Shown: in pieces, positions 1 to 7,409 of the stretch
How the letters are laid out: each line of letters opens with the position of its first letter
Numbering within the stretch: position 1 is the first letter of the stretch
Assembly (NCBI GenBank): GCA_937124505.1
Contig: CAKZKV010000044.1
Coordinates: forward strand, 1 to 10,274
Direction: 5' to 3'
Length of the DNA: 10,274 bases
Source: an uncultured Alphaproteobacteria bacterium
Lineage (GTDB): Bacteria; Pseudomonadota; Alphaproteobacteria; Micavibrionales; Micavibrionaceae
Program-made: the position numbers and the translations under genes
Notes under the pieces: model-generated
Seen by the model: the letters and a program-made list of their open reading frames with translations, nothing else
What the model was told of the DNA's origin: nothing
Database searches by the model: none

Positions 1-1848
1 GGGCTCTGGATCGGGATATTCGGAGCTATTGTGATCGCATGGTTTGCCAGCGAACTTCCCGCCATTACTGCTGACGTCAAATTTGATCGCAAGCGGGCCA
101 TTACGTTTCTGGCAGCAGATGGCTCTGTTCTCTCACAAATTGGTGAATTGAAGGGGGAAAGCATTAATGCGCAGGATTTACCCGGGCATGTGATCCATGC
201 CTTGATTTCTGTTGAGGACAGACGTTTTTATTCGCACTTCGGGATTGATCCTCTTGGTATTGCGCGGGCGATGGTTACAAACCTTCAGCGCGGTAGGTTT
301 GCGCAGGGGGGATCGCGTGTTACGCAACAATTAGCAAAAAATTTGTTTCTGACGCAGGAACGGACTCTCAAGCGTAAAATACAGGAAGCCCTTCTGGCCC
401 TGTGGCTGGAACATAAACTGACCAAAGACGAAATTTTGACGGCGTATTTTAACCGTGTGTATTTCGGGGCCGGGACGTACGGCATACAGGCGGCATCTCA
501 AAAATATTTCAAAAAGGATGCCAAAGACCTGAATGTTTATGAAGGTGCCATGCTGGTGGGACTGTTGAAAGCCCCTTCCCGCTATTCCCCCTTGAGTAAC
601 CCGGACTTGGCTGAGCAGAGAACATCGGTTGTTTTAAGAGCGATGAAGGATGCCGGTTACAGATACAAGGAAGTTGGTCCAGGAGAATACAGTCTGGCAG
701 AGAGTACGGTGCTGAATGGCCGTCAGGAGCGTTATTTTACAGACTGGCTGATGGATGAAATCAACCGTAATGTGGGCGCTGTTGAAGAAGACTTAATCGT
801 CCAAACCACCCTTTCCCTGCCAATTCAAAGACGTGCCGAGCAAGTCTTGCTGGAAAAATTACAGGCAGTATCAGATCAGCATGTCGAGCAAGGTGCAATT
901 GTCGTTCTGGAGAACAACGGGGCAGTACGCGCTATGGTTGGCGGTAGAAATTATGGGGAAAGCCAGTTTAACCGTGCAACACAGGCGTTGCGCCCCCCGG
1001 GATCATCTTTTAAACCGTTTGTTTATTTGACGGCCCTTAGCAAGGGATGGCATCCAAATGACCTTATTCTGGATGCACCGATCAAAGAGGGCACCTATCG
1101 CCCCGGTAACTTTGGTGATTTGTATTATGGTGAGGTTACCTTGCAGCAGGCATTGGAAAAATCCCTGAATACGGCAGCCGTACGTCTGGCCGAACAAGTG
1201 GGAAGTATCGGTTACGTGATTGGAACCGCCCGCAAGCTTGGCATTACTTCCGAACTTGACCGGAATTTAAGTCTGGCGCTGGGGAGTAGCGGTATTTCAT
1301 TACTGGAAATGGTGTCCGCCTATACCGTTTTCCCAAATCTGGGCGTGCGTCCGGAGCCATATGCAATTCTCAGCATCAAGGATACGGATGGAAATGTCTA
1401 TTATGCGCATTCCAATGTTGTCGCGCATCGCGTCTTCGATGAACGGAGTACGTCTGAAATGAACAGTATGTTGCAGAATGTTGTTTCCAACGGAACCGCG
1501 CGCGCTGCAAATCCCGGGTTTGCAGCAGGTGGGAAAACTGGAACCTCACAGGATTTTCGTGACGCATGGTTTATCGGATTTACCGGCAAATATACGGCGG
1601 GGGTGTGGCTGGGAAATGATGATAACAGTCCGATGGAACGCATGACAGGCGGAAAAGCACCAGCACAGATTTGGGGAGAAGTTATGCGGACAACAGAAGC
1701 CTCGCGCGTGGCCGTTTCGGACAACTTTTATCAAGGAAAAAATCCTTCAGAGTCTTCTTCTGATGGCTTTAGTGGTTTGCTGTCCCGCATCGTTTCCGGT
1801 GGCGAACGATCTCAGCATCAGCAGCCGCGCCCACAATATAATGACTAA
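1..1848 (+). CDS. Class A penicillin-binding protein (PBP1A-type bifunctional transglycosylase/transpeptidase), 5' end outside window
   Basis: Polymerises lipid II into glycan strands and crosslinks the stem peptides at the outer face of the inner membrane. The frame is open from base 1. The first residues (GLWIGIFGAIVIAWF) look like the end of an N-terminal membrane anchor, so the GTG at 31 is probably internal and the true start lies upstream. Numbering from that GTG, the GT51 transglycosylase spans about 45-190: catalytic Glu in VEDRRFYSHFGID (E62), GGSRVTQQLAKN, RKIQEALLAL (second Glu, E119) and ILTAYFNRVYFG. The transpeptidase spans about 285-560: SSFK (nucleophile S325), SLN (378-380) and KTGT (502-505). 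The linker between the domains is short, with no room for the extra domain of E. coli PBP1A. The tail from about 560 is Ser/Gln-rich and probably disordered. All catalytic motifs are intact. It ends in TAA, 12 bp from the convergent coiled-coil gene. The family is certain; the exact orthologue name is not. Confidence 0.96.
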   Translation, partial: GLWIGIFGAIVIAWFASELPAITADVKFDRKRAITFLAADGSVLSQIGELKGESINAQDLPGHVIHALISVEDRRFYSHFGIDPLGIARAMVTNLQRGRFAQGGSRVTQQLAKNLFLTQERTLKRKIQEALLALWLEHKLTKDEILTAYFNRVYFGAGTYGIQAASQKYFKKDAKDLNVYEGAMLVGLLKAPSRYSPLSNPDLAEQRTSVVLRAMKDAGYRYKEVGPGEYSLAESTVLNGRQERYFTDWLMDEINRNVGAVEEDLIVQTTLSLPIQRRAEQVLLEKLQAVSDQHVEQGAIVVLENNGAVRAMVGGRNYGESQFNRATQALRPPGSSFKPFVYLTALSKGWHPNDLILDAPIKEGTYRPGNFGDLYYGEVTLQQALEKSLNTAAVRLAEQVGSIGYVIGTARKLGITSELDRNLSLALGSSGISLLEMVSAYTVFPNLGVRPEPYAILSIKDTDGNVYYAHSNVVAHRVFDERSTSEMNSMLQNVVSNGTARAANPGFAAGGKTGTSQDFRDAWFIGFTGKYTAGVWLGNDDNSPMERMTGGKAPAQIWGEVMRTTEASRVAVSDNFYQGKNPSESSSDGFSGLLSRIVSGGERSQHQQPRPQYND

Positions 1849-1860
1849 AAGCGGTCTTCA

Positions 1861-4461
1861 CTAGCCGTGCATGCTTTCCATGAGGGACTCAATCAGTTTT
1901 TCCTGCTTACTTTCCAACAGGTCTTTTTGCTCCATAGGAGCGCCATATGAAACAGTCGAGAGCGTGACGCCATCCTGTGTGAAGAAAACGATACCAAGTT
2001 TGATATTCCCGCATGAGGCATCATACGCATACAGGTTGTCAGGATTTCCTTTTCTGAGAACAAGTGGATTAATTTCCAAAGGCATCGGGCATTGGTTTTT
2101 GAGGTTATCAATAAGCCCCTCTACCGATGTTTCAAAATCCTGGCCCTGAAGGTGTTTGCGAATAATACGTCCTTCAATTTCCTCTGATATCCAGAATATT
2201 TCTTCATTTTCCTGTTTGGTGATTTTAAAGTCTTCATCGTGTTGTTTAATTTTTTCGACCATAAAAGGATCAGGTAAGGACACAATAGCAGGCGGTTTAT
2301 TTTTGTAAGTTTCGGCGCTCGCGAGTTCCTTTTCTGATGGGGGTAAGACGATCTTTTGTGCGTCATCACTATTTTCCTCTGGCATTTCTTCGATGGCCAC
2401 AATTTCTGTAGAGACCTGCTCCTGCTCCTGTGCAGAGGACGTATTAGGCATTTCCTGTTCTGGGAGATCATCTTCCTTTTCAGACGTTGCAAGATCAACG
2501 GCAACGGATTCTGTATTTTCTTCTTCCAAAGCTGCTGTTTTTTCTGACAGAAGAGCATCCTGTTCTTTTATTTTTTCTTTAATTTCATCCACTGTAGGGG
2601 CCGTTTCCAGAGTCGTTCCACGCGTTAGAACAACTTGTTTTTCTGACCCTTCCGCTTTGCTGATGACCGGCATTTGTTGCAATCGTCGCAGACGATTTAT
2701 TTCATCTCGCAAGCGCTGAATTTCTTTGCTCATATCCATCAGTGCCGTGCGTTCTGATGCCGTCATCTCGCTTACGGGAGGAAGGGAAATTGTATTTGCA
2801 GGAACCTTCCCTCCTTCGTACATCGCACGTTGCTCTGCCAGGGCTTGATTTGCCAGCTTTAGTTCCTGTTCTAATCGTGCCAGATGTTCCAGTTGCTTGC
2901 GCTCTGTTACCGCCGGATCAAACAGCATACTTTCAAGGCGCTTTTGTTCTATTTCAAAGCGCTGACGTTCTTTTTGCATCTGCTTTGACATGCGCTGAAG
3001 TTCGCGTTCCTGCTCTGCATATCGTTGTTGCAAGGCCAGTAATTCAGAGTCGGCATTGGACGGCGTTGCCTCGCCAGCAGCAGACTCAAGTGCGGCATAG
3101 CTGTCGGCAAGTGATTTATTTTCAGTCTTTAGCGCAGAAATTTGCTTTTTAAGCGTGTCATAATCATGCACTTTTGTCTGGGCCAGAGTCAGAGATTTAC
3201 TCAACTCAGAAATCTTTGTGTCTTTTAAGCTGATGTTTTCTTTAAGATCAGCATTCTCCCTGGTCAGGCGCTCTAACAGGGCACTTGTTTCTGTATTGCT
3301 GCCTTTAGATTGTTTAACCAGTGTTTTTAAACGCTGATTTTCAGACGTTAATTTTTGAACGTGTTCATTCAGGTCGGTATTTTGACGTTTGAGATCTTCG
3401 TAATCTTCTGGATTGACCGTTGATTGGGACTCTGCATTTGTTTCCAGAGATGCTTGCAAAAGTTTGTTTTCAGATTTTAAACGGCTGATTTCAGATGTCA
3501 GTTTTTGAGTAATGTTGATGGAAGATGTTGATGTTCGTTGCGTATAATCATGAATTTGTTTCTGCAACTGTTTGTTTTCGTTTGATAGTATCGAGACTTT
3601 TTGCAGAAGTGTTTCTGATTCAGTGCTGGATTTCTGATTTGAAGCAGACAGGTTTGCGTTATAAGCTTTGCGCTCTTCTTCCAGAGCAGATTTTAAAGAC
3701 AGGTTTGCCTGCTTCAGGGACTGAACTTGCTCTTTGAGATTGGAAAGCTCGCTAAAATTTTCGGGACTTAAGCCAACCTTCAGAACAGCAGGCTCTGTCA
3801 TGGAGCCTTGTTTTTCAGGGACATCAGGAAGAACCTGCATCGCATTCTTTGTTTTAATCTGTGTAACGGTCGATACGGGGATATTACTAATTTCTGATGT
3901 CAGACCAGAGATTTTAGGGTCTTCTTTTTCCTTTGGTTTTGTCTGTTTCAGCATCGCAAGGCAGGAAGAGATATCTGTTCTGCCATTCGCAAATTCAGCC
4001 GTGTTGAAACGGTAATTTTCTGTATTAACAGAGACAACCAGCGATGAACTTTTCCAGAGATTTTCGTAAAACTCAGGATCATTCTTGACGTAAATGACAA
4101 AAGCTTTTCCGGTTGCGGGTTTAAGCTCGTAACTCCGGCTGTCACCATTATCTGTGGCAAGAATGATGTTATATGTGCTTTGTGGGACAAAACGGTCTTT
4201 TTGAAAGTCCAGGGCAAAGGTCAGGTTCTGCTCACTGTTTTCTGCCAATGTCAGGATAATGTCTTTTTTGAAGGTTTTTGACAGGGTGCAATAGGCTTGT
4301 GCAGAGTTTCCCGCAGCCCGGCTGACAGACCAGGGCGTGACAGGTGCGAGTTCAATCATGTCACTGTTTACCGTATAAGCACTTGCAGGGAAAATTGCAG
4401 CAGCCGTTAAAACGGAGGTAAAAACGGTTGTTTGAAGTGATTTTTTGATGACATTTGACAT
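1861..4461 (-). CDS. Secreted 866-residue coiled-coil protein with two cysteine-paired end domains, function unknown
   Basis: I do not recognise a named family. Residues 1-28 form a signal peptide ending PASA, so the mature protein is periplasmic or exported. Residues 30-170 form a compact, apparently beta-rich domain with two cysteines (C58, C167). The neighbour at 5466-6230 has a matching domain with the same cysteine spacing. Residues 235-600 are heptad-rich coiled coil (many ENKxLQ, SEISRLKSEN and LKKQISALKTEN stretches), interrupted near prolines 351, 467 and 516. Residues 620-735 are acidic, Glu-rich and probably disordered. The last ~130 residues form a separate domain with the only other cysteines (C791, C817). 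Having no cysteines in the long rod and one pair in each end domain fits disulfides formed outside the cytoplasm. The start at 4461 follows AGGATA and the signal peptide begins there. An insertion sequence lies 157 bp upstream. A structural or tethering role across the envelope is inference. Confidence 0.9.
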   Translation of the reverse strand: MSNVIKKSLQTTVFTSVLTAAAIFPASAYTVNSDMIELAPVTPWSVSRAAGNSAQAYCTLSKTFKKDIILTLAENSEQNLTFALDFQKDRFVPQSTYNIILATDNGDSRSYELKPATGKAFVIYVKNDPEFYENLWKSSSLVVSVNTENYRFNTAEFANGRTDISSCLAMLKQTKPKEKEDPKISGLTSEISNIPVSTVTQIKTKNAMQVLPDVPEKQGSMTEPAVLKVGLSPENFSELSNLKEQVQSLKQANLSLKSALEEERKAYNANLSASNQKSSTESETLLQKVSILSNENKQLQKQIHDYTQRTSTSSINITQKLTSEISRLKSENKLLQASLETNAESQSTVNPEDYEDLKRQNTDLNEHVQKLTSENQRLKTLVKQSKGSNTETSALLERLTRENADLKENISLKDTKISELSKSLTLAQTKVHDYDTLKKQISALKTENKSLADSYAALESAAGEATPSNADSELLALQQRYAEQERELQRMSKQMQKERQRFEIEQKRLESMLFDPAVTERKQLEHLARLEQELKLANQALAEQRAMYEGGKVPANTISLPPVSEMTASERTALMDMSKEIQRLRDEINRLRRLQQMPVISKAEGSEKQVVLTRGTTLETAPTVDEIKEKIKEQDALLSEKTAALEEENTESVAVDLATSEKEDDLPEQEMPNTSSAQEQEQVSTEIVAIEEMPEENSDDAQKIVLPPSEKELASAETYKNKPPAIVSLPDPFMVEKIKQHDEDFKITKQENEEIFWISEEIEGRIIRKHLQGQDFETSVEGLIDNLKNQCPMPLEINPLVLRKGNPDNLYAYDASCGNIKLGIVFFTQDGVTLSTVSYGAPMEQKDLLESKQEKLIESLMESMHG

Positions 4462-4555
4462 GGAAACTTATCCTAACTTTCATAAAACAGAATCGTTTAT
4501 AAAATTTTGGCAGCCAAAAGTATCTCCCGCAAGGGAATCATTGGAATTCATGCAT

Positions 4556-4561
4556 ATTATA
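4556..4561 (-). promoter_or_regulatory. Candidate -10 hexamer for the coiled-coil gene
   Basis: Reading the minus strand there is a perfect TATAAT about 95 bp upstream of the ATG at 4461 and about 58 bp inside the insertion sequence boundary. No good -35 sits 16-18 bp upstream; a TTGATT is present but only 9 bp away, too close. If active, it would let the coiled-coil gene be transcribed despite the insertion sequence separating it from upstream genes. The rest of 4462-4618 shows no further recognisable element. Confidence 0.3.
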
Positions 4562-4618
4562 CACAACGTAAATCAAGAAAGAGGCACGCTTAGCGTCAGC
4601 TTTTTATACCCGTATCTA

Positions 4619-4635
4619 GGGTCTAAACTCACAGC
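4619..4635 (+). repeat. Left terminal inverted repeat of the insertion sequence
   Basis: GGGTCTAAACTCACAGC matches the complement of the right end (GGGTCCAGACTCATAGC) at 14 of 17 positions. After two mismatches a shared AAAT follows. The flanking TA at 4617-4618 is the target duplication. Confidence 0.88.
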
Positions 4636-4685
4636 AAAAATTATGATTCAATGGATTGGAAAAATGATTCGAAAGGAGCCGATTC

Positions 4686-5443
4686 ATGAGCCGTTATTTT
4701 TATTTCAACGATACCCAATGGTCTGTTATTGAGCCGCATCTTCCGCCCGATCGCGGGCGCAAACCGCGTGTTGATGACCGCCGTATTTTGAGCGGGATCG
4801 TTCATGTTTTACAAAGCGGTTGCCGCTGGCGCGATGCGCCTGCTGAATATGGGCCGTACACGACACTTTACAACCGTTACCACCGTTGGTCTGCACGCGG
4901 CATCTGGCAGTATTTGTTCCGCGAGATTGTTGCGGCTTTATCCGACGAAGAGGACATTGCTCCGCTGGACAGCACACATGTCAAGGCACATCGTTGCGCG
5001 GGCGGCGGAAAAGGGGGGCTGCTGCGCAAGCCATCGGGCTCAGCCGCGGCGGACGCAACACGAAAATCCATGCGTTGAGCGACCGGAAATGCCGCCCGCT
5101 TGCCTTGTGCCTGACCGAAGGGCAGACAGCTGATATCAAAGGCGCCGTTGCCTTATCGGCGTCCGTGCCGCCCGTGCGCTACCTGCTCGGAGACAAAGCT
5201 TATGACGCCAATCATTGGCGGGCTTTTTTGCTCTCCCGCAAGATCCAGCCCGTGATCCCCTCAAAGGTAAACAGGATCATACCGATCCCGCACGACAAGC
5301 TGATTTACAAAAAACGAAACACCGTCGAACGCATGTTCGGGCGTCTCAAAGACTGGCGGCGCGTTGCGACAAGATACGACAAACTCGCCAGAAATTATCT
5401 CGCAGGACTCTGTCTCGCCGCTCTACTCTGTTACTGGATTTAA
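4686..5443 (+). CDS. IS5-family DDE transposase, made by -1 frameshifting
   Basis: Catalyses cut-and-paste or related movement of the surrounding element. The first frame runs from ATG 4686 (SD AGGAG 8 bp upstream) to 5078 and the second ends at TAA 5443. A -1 shift near 5009-5018 joins them into about 252 residues, the usual size for the group. The N-terminal part has the IS5 pattern FNDTQWSVIEPHLP ... GCRWRDAP. The catalytic triad is present: D95 in PLDSTHVKAH (frame 1), D in LLGDKAYDANHW (codon at 5192) and E in NTVERMFGRLK (codon at 5327), followed by the family's RVATRYDKLARNYLAG tail. After the shift, the AIGLSRGGRNTKIHAL block that IS5 transposases carry is restored in frame, so the join is well supported. 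Whether the two frames reflect programmed recoding or a single-base lesion cannot be decided from one copy; the slippery run favours recoding. Confidence 0.9.
5009..5018 (+). other. Transposase frameshift site (A4G6 run)
   Basis: Frame 1 reads GGA-AAA-GGG-GGG-CTG across AAAAGGGGGG. A run of this kind allows a -1 slip (for example AAA-GGG to AAA-AGG). The -1 frame continues directly into the conserved second half of the transposase. The exact slip codon is not determined. Confidence 0.7.
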
Positions 5444-5460
5444 GCTATGAGTCTGGACCC
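5444..5460 (-). repeat. Right terminal inverted repeat of the insertion sequence
   Basis: Read on the minus strand from 5460 it begins GGGTCCAGACTCATAGC and pairs with the left end at 14 of 17 positions. It starts directly after the transposase stop codon. The flanking TA at 5461-5462 is the second copy of the target duplication. Confidence 0.88.
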
Positions 5461-5465
5461 TAATT

Positions 5466-6230
5466 CTATGATGAATATCCAAGTAATTCGAAAAGTTGCT
5501 GCAGGGCATTCTCCTGACTACCTTCGTAAATGAAGTCCTGTTTCAGAACCGGGTTATGGGGGGCTTTCCACGTGACATCACGGCCTCCCTGTTCGGACCA
5601 GCGTTTCAGGACATCGCTTATATATTCGCCCCGCTCTGCTCTCCATATCATATCAGGATTTATGTTTCTGCGTGCGGGAAGGCTTAAATCTGCATAAATA
5701 CGAATTTCCTTTGTGGTGTCGAGACTGGTTTGTACCTTTGGCGCTTCCACAGCACACATTTTGGTTTTTTCAAGATTCTGCGCGAGACTGCGCAGATTAA
5801 AGGTTTTTTGATTATTGGGAACGGCAATGGTCAGGCGCGAGTTACGTTTCAGTTCTCCATAAAACTCTTTAGCGTCAGGAGGCGTGATGGTCAGTGTGTT
5901 GCTGCTGTAGGCATGGCCATCCAGAATCTGGCGGAATGTTGTTGAGGTTTGCAGCATGGTCTTGTAGATGTTGCTGACGGTGGGATCGAAAACGTCCGTT
6001 CGGTAAATGATGGTAATTGTCTCTACACGCTCGTCACGGATATTAAAACGCAGTCCTGATCCGTCAGAAAACTGGTTGAACAGGATGCAGGCGCTTTTCT
6101 CTTCTCCTGCTGCCAATGTTGAGGGACCCAAAAGCCAGCCATGCACAGGCGTTATAGAGGGAAGTTGCGCAAAGGCATGCCCCTGAAAAAACAGGAAAAA
6201 AACTAAAATGAAAGATATCCACCTCATCAT
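5466..6230 (-). CDS. Secreted protein with N-terminal two-cysteine domain and C-terminal TcpQ-like domain
   Basis: This 254-residue protein has a signal peptide (MMRWISFILVFFLFFQGHAFA, cut after about 21). Residues 25-160 form a domain with two cysteines, C48 and C159, and residues 195-254 resemble the TcpQ/PilL C-terminal domain: W196-R-A-E-R-G, DVLKRWSEQGG, VTWKA, then YEGSQENALQQLFELL. TcpQ domains occur in pilus and secretion accessory proteins of the outer membrane or periplasm. The N-terminal domain matches that of the coiled-coil protein at 1861-4461: C48/C159 against C58/C167, and EFYGELKRNSRLTIAV against EFYENLWKSSSLVVSV. The TcpQ-like part stops about 20-25 residues short of my recollection of the family's length, lacking the closing Asn/Val strand. 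Translation starts 16 bp after prfB with no clear SD; ATG 6230 or 6227 is equally possible. The TcpQ assignment is from memory of the pattern, without a profile search. Confidence 0.85.
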   Translation of the reverse strand: MMRWISFILVFFLFFQGHAFAQLPSITPVHGWLLGPSTLAAGEEKSACILFNQFSDGSGLRFNIRDERVETITIIYRTDVFDPTVSNIYKTMLQTSTTFRQILDGHAYSSNTLTITPPDAKEFYGELKRNSRLTIAVPNNQKTFNLRSLAQNLEKTKMCAVEAPKVQTSLDTTKEIRIYADLSLPARRNINPDMIWRAERGEYISDVLKRWSEQGGRDVTWKAPHNPVLKQDFIYEGSQENALQQLFELLGYSS

Positions 6231-6246
6231 AGAGGAGAGAATAGCG

Positions 6247-7357
6247 TTATTTATTTTTTTTATCTAATTTTGAGGCAAGAAAGGCTTCCAGAAACATATC
6301 AATGTCCCCGTCCAGCGTGGCTTGCGTGTTGCTGGTTTCAACTTCCGTACGCAAATCCTTGACCATTTGATAGGGATGCAGGACGTAGGAGCGAATTTGA
6401 TGCCCCCAGCCGATCTCGGTTTTCTCACCGTAATCTTCGGCGGCGGCGGCTTCACGTTTTTTTAGTTCTGCCTCATAAAGTTTGGCCTTGAGCATTTGCA
6501 TGGCCATGTCTTTATTCTGGTGCTGCGAACGTCCATTCTGGCAAGCCGCGACGATTCCTGTGGGCGTATGTGTAATGCGCACGGCCGAGTCTGTCGTGTT
6601 GACGTGCTGTCCCCCTGCCCCCTGTGAGCGGTAGGTATCAATGCGCAGGTCTGACGGGTCGATCTGTATATCTATGTCGTCGTCAATCACCGGGGAGACG
6701 GACACAGATACAAAGCTGGTATGGCGCTTGGCATTGCTATCAAACGGAGAAATACGCACCAGGCGGTGAACCCCGGTTTCCGCTTTGAGCCAGCCATAGG
6801 CATTCTCCCCCTTTATTTCAAGCGTACACGACTTCAGACCGGCTTCGTCGCCTGACTGATATTCAAGCTCTTCGATTTTATATCCGTGACGCTCGGCATA
6901 TCTGGTGTACATCCGGTAGAGCATGGACGCCCAGTCGCAGGATTCCGTTCCTCCTGCCCCGGCATTGATTTCGAGAAACGCATCATTGGCATCGACTTCG
7001 CCGGAAAGCAGGCTTTGTAATTGTTTCTTGTCTGCCTCTGTTTTCAGGTCTTTCAAGGCCTGTTCTGCTTCTTTGACAATCTCCGTATCGTCTTCCGCTT
7101 CACCGAGTTCAATCAGCTCCACATTATCGTTGATTCCAGCCTCGATTTCACGAACGCTGTTAATCGCATTCTCAAGACGCGTACGTTCCTGCATCAGTTT
7201 TTGGGCTTTGTCGGGATTGCTCCAGAGATCGGGGTCTTCGGCCAGAGAATTCAGCTCATCAAGACGTAAAAGGGCGTTATCCCAGTCAAAGATGCCTCCT
7301 CAGGAGTTCCAGCGACTCCTGAATGGACGTGACGGTTTGTTGTATTTCGGCTTTCAT
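6247..7357 (-). CDS. prfB: Peptide chain release factor 2, with programmed +1 frameshift
   Basis: RF2 recognises UGA and UAA in the ribosomal A site and triggers release of the finished protein. The start is ATG at 7357. Codons 1-23 end in CTT followed by an in-frame TGA (7288-7286). Skipping the T at 7288 continues in the +1 frame (D-W-D-N-A-L-L-R-L) to TAA at 6247, giving 369 residues, close to E. coli RF2 (365). The stop-codon-reading tripeptide SPF is in [16 protein letters not shown], and the catalytic GGQ is in [21 protein letters not shown] caller that ignores the shift would start at the internal ATG 7194 and lose the first 54 residues. No strong SD precedes 7357. It lies 52 bp after the DJ-1-like gene and 16 bp before the TcpQ-like gene on the same strand, so joint transcription is likely. 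The frameshift gives autoregulation: low RF2 favours shifting and more RF2. Confidence 0.97.
7286..7300 (-). promoter_or_regulatory. prfB: prfB +1 recoding signal
   Basis: On the minus strand the site reads AGGAGG-CAT-CTT-TGA-C. An SD-like AGGAGG (7300-7295) sits three bases upstream of the CTT slip codon, followed by TGA and C, a weak stop context. The spacing equals the E. coli site (AGGGGG-TAT-CTT-TGA-C), and here the SD-like hexamer is the full consensus. Confidence 0.95.
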
Positions 7358-7375
7358 AGTGTTTTTTACGGCCTG

Positions 7376-7401
7376 ATAAGGAGATGGTCAATAGACCTTA
7401 T
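7376..7401. repeat. Small inverted repeat between the DJ-1-like gene and prfB
   Basis: ATAAGG (7376-7381) and CCTTAT (7396-7401) are complementary across 14 bases. A competing shorter hairpin, GGTC-AATA-GACC (7386-7397), overlaps it. No T-run follows on either strand, so this does not look like an intrinsic terminator. It could be a leader structure for prfB or chance. Confidence 0.25.
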
Positions 7402-7409
7402 GCTGTTAA

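Larger units (their letters stand above)
4619..5460 (+). mobile_element. IS5-family insertion sequence (IS427-group type), 842 bp, apparently complete
   Basis: The element is bounded by imperfect terminal inverted repeats that both begin GGGTC. It carries one transposase split over two overlapping frames and is flanked by a TA on each side (4617-4618 and 5461-5462). Removing the element and one TA gives the target CTAA, which fits the YTAR target of the IS5 family. Length, two-frame organisation and end sequence match the IS427 group. The element is clearly richer in G+C than the flanks, suggesting it came from elsewhere. It sits between two minus-strand genes, 5 bp beyond the TcpQ-like gene's stop and 157 bp before the coiled-coil gene's start, so it breaks no reading frame as currently called. 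Ends and frames look undamaged, which suggests a fairly recent and possibly active copy. Confidence 0.92.

Noticed and set aside
2390..2460. Short tandem-like repeats in the acidic part of the coiled-coil gene
   Set aside because: Glu/Gln-rich low-complexity coding sequence explains them; no regular repeat unit was found.
2742..3152. Plus-strand open frame of 136 residues inside the coiled-coil gene
   Set aside because: It lies wholly antisense to a well-supported gene. Its composition looks like the complement of heptad-rich codons, with no SD or motif.
4445..4732. Plus-strand open frame of 95 residues crossing the left end of the insertion sequence
   Set aside because: It straddles the insertion boundary and overlaps both the coiled-coil gene start and the transposase start. 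There is no domain or SD support.
7194..7357. prfB treated as a pseudogene because of the in-frame TGA
   Set aside because: The TGA sits in a textbook RF2 recoding context and the +1 frame restores a full-length RF2.
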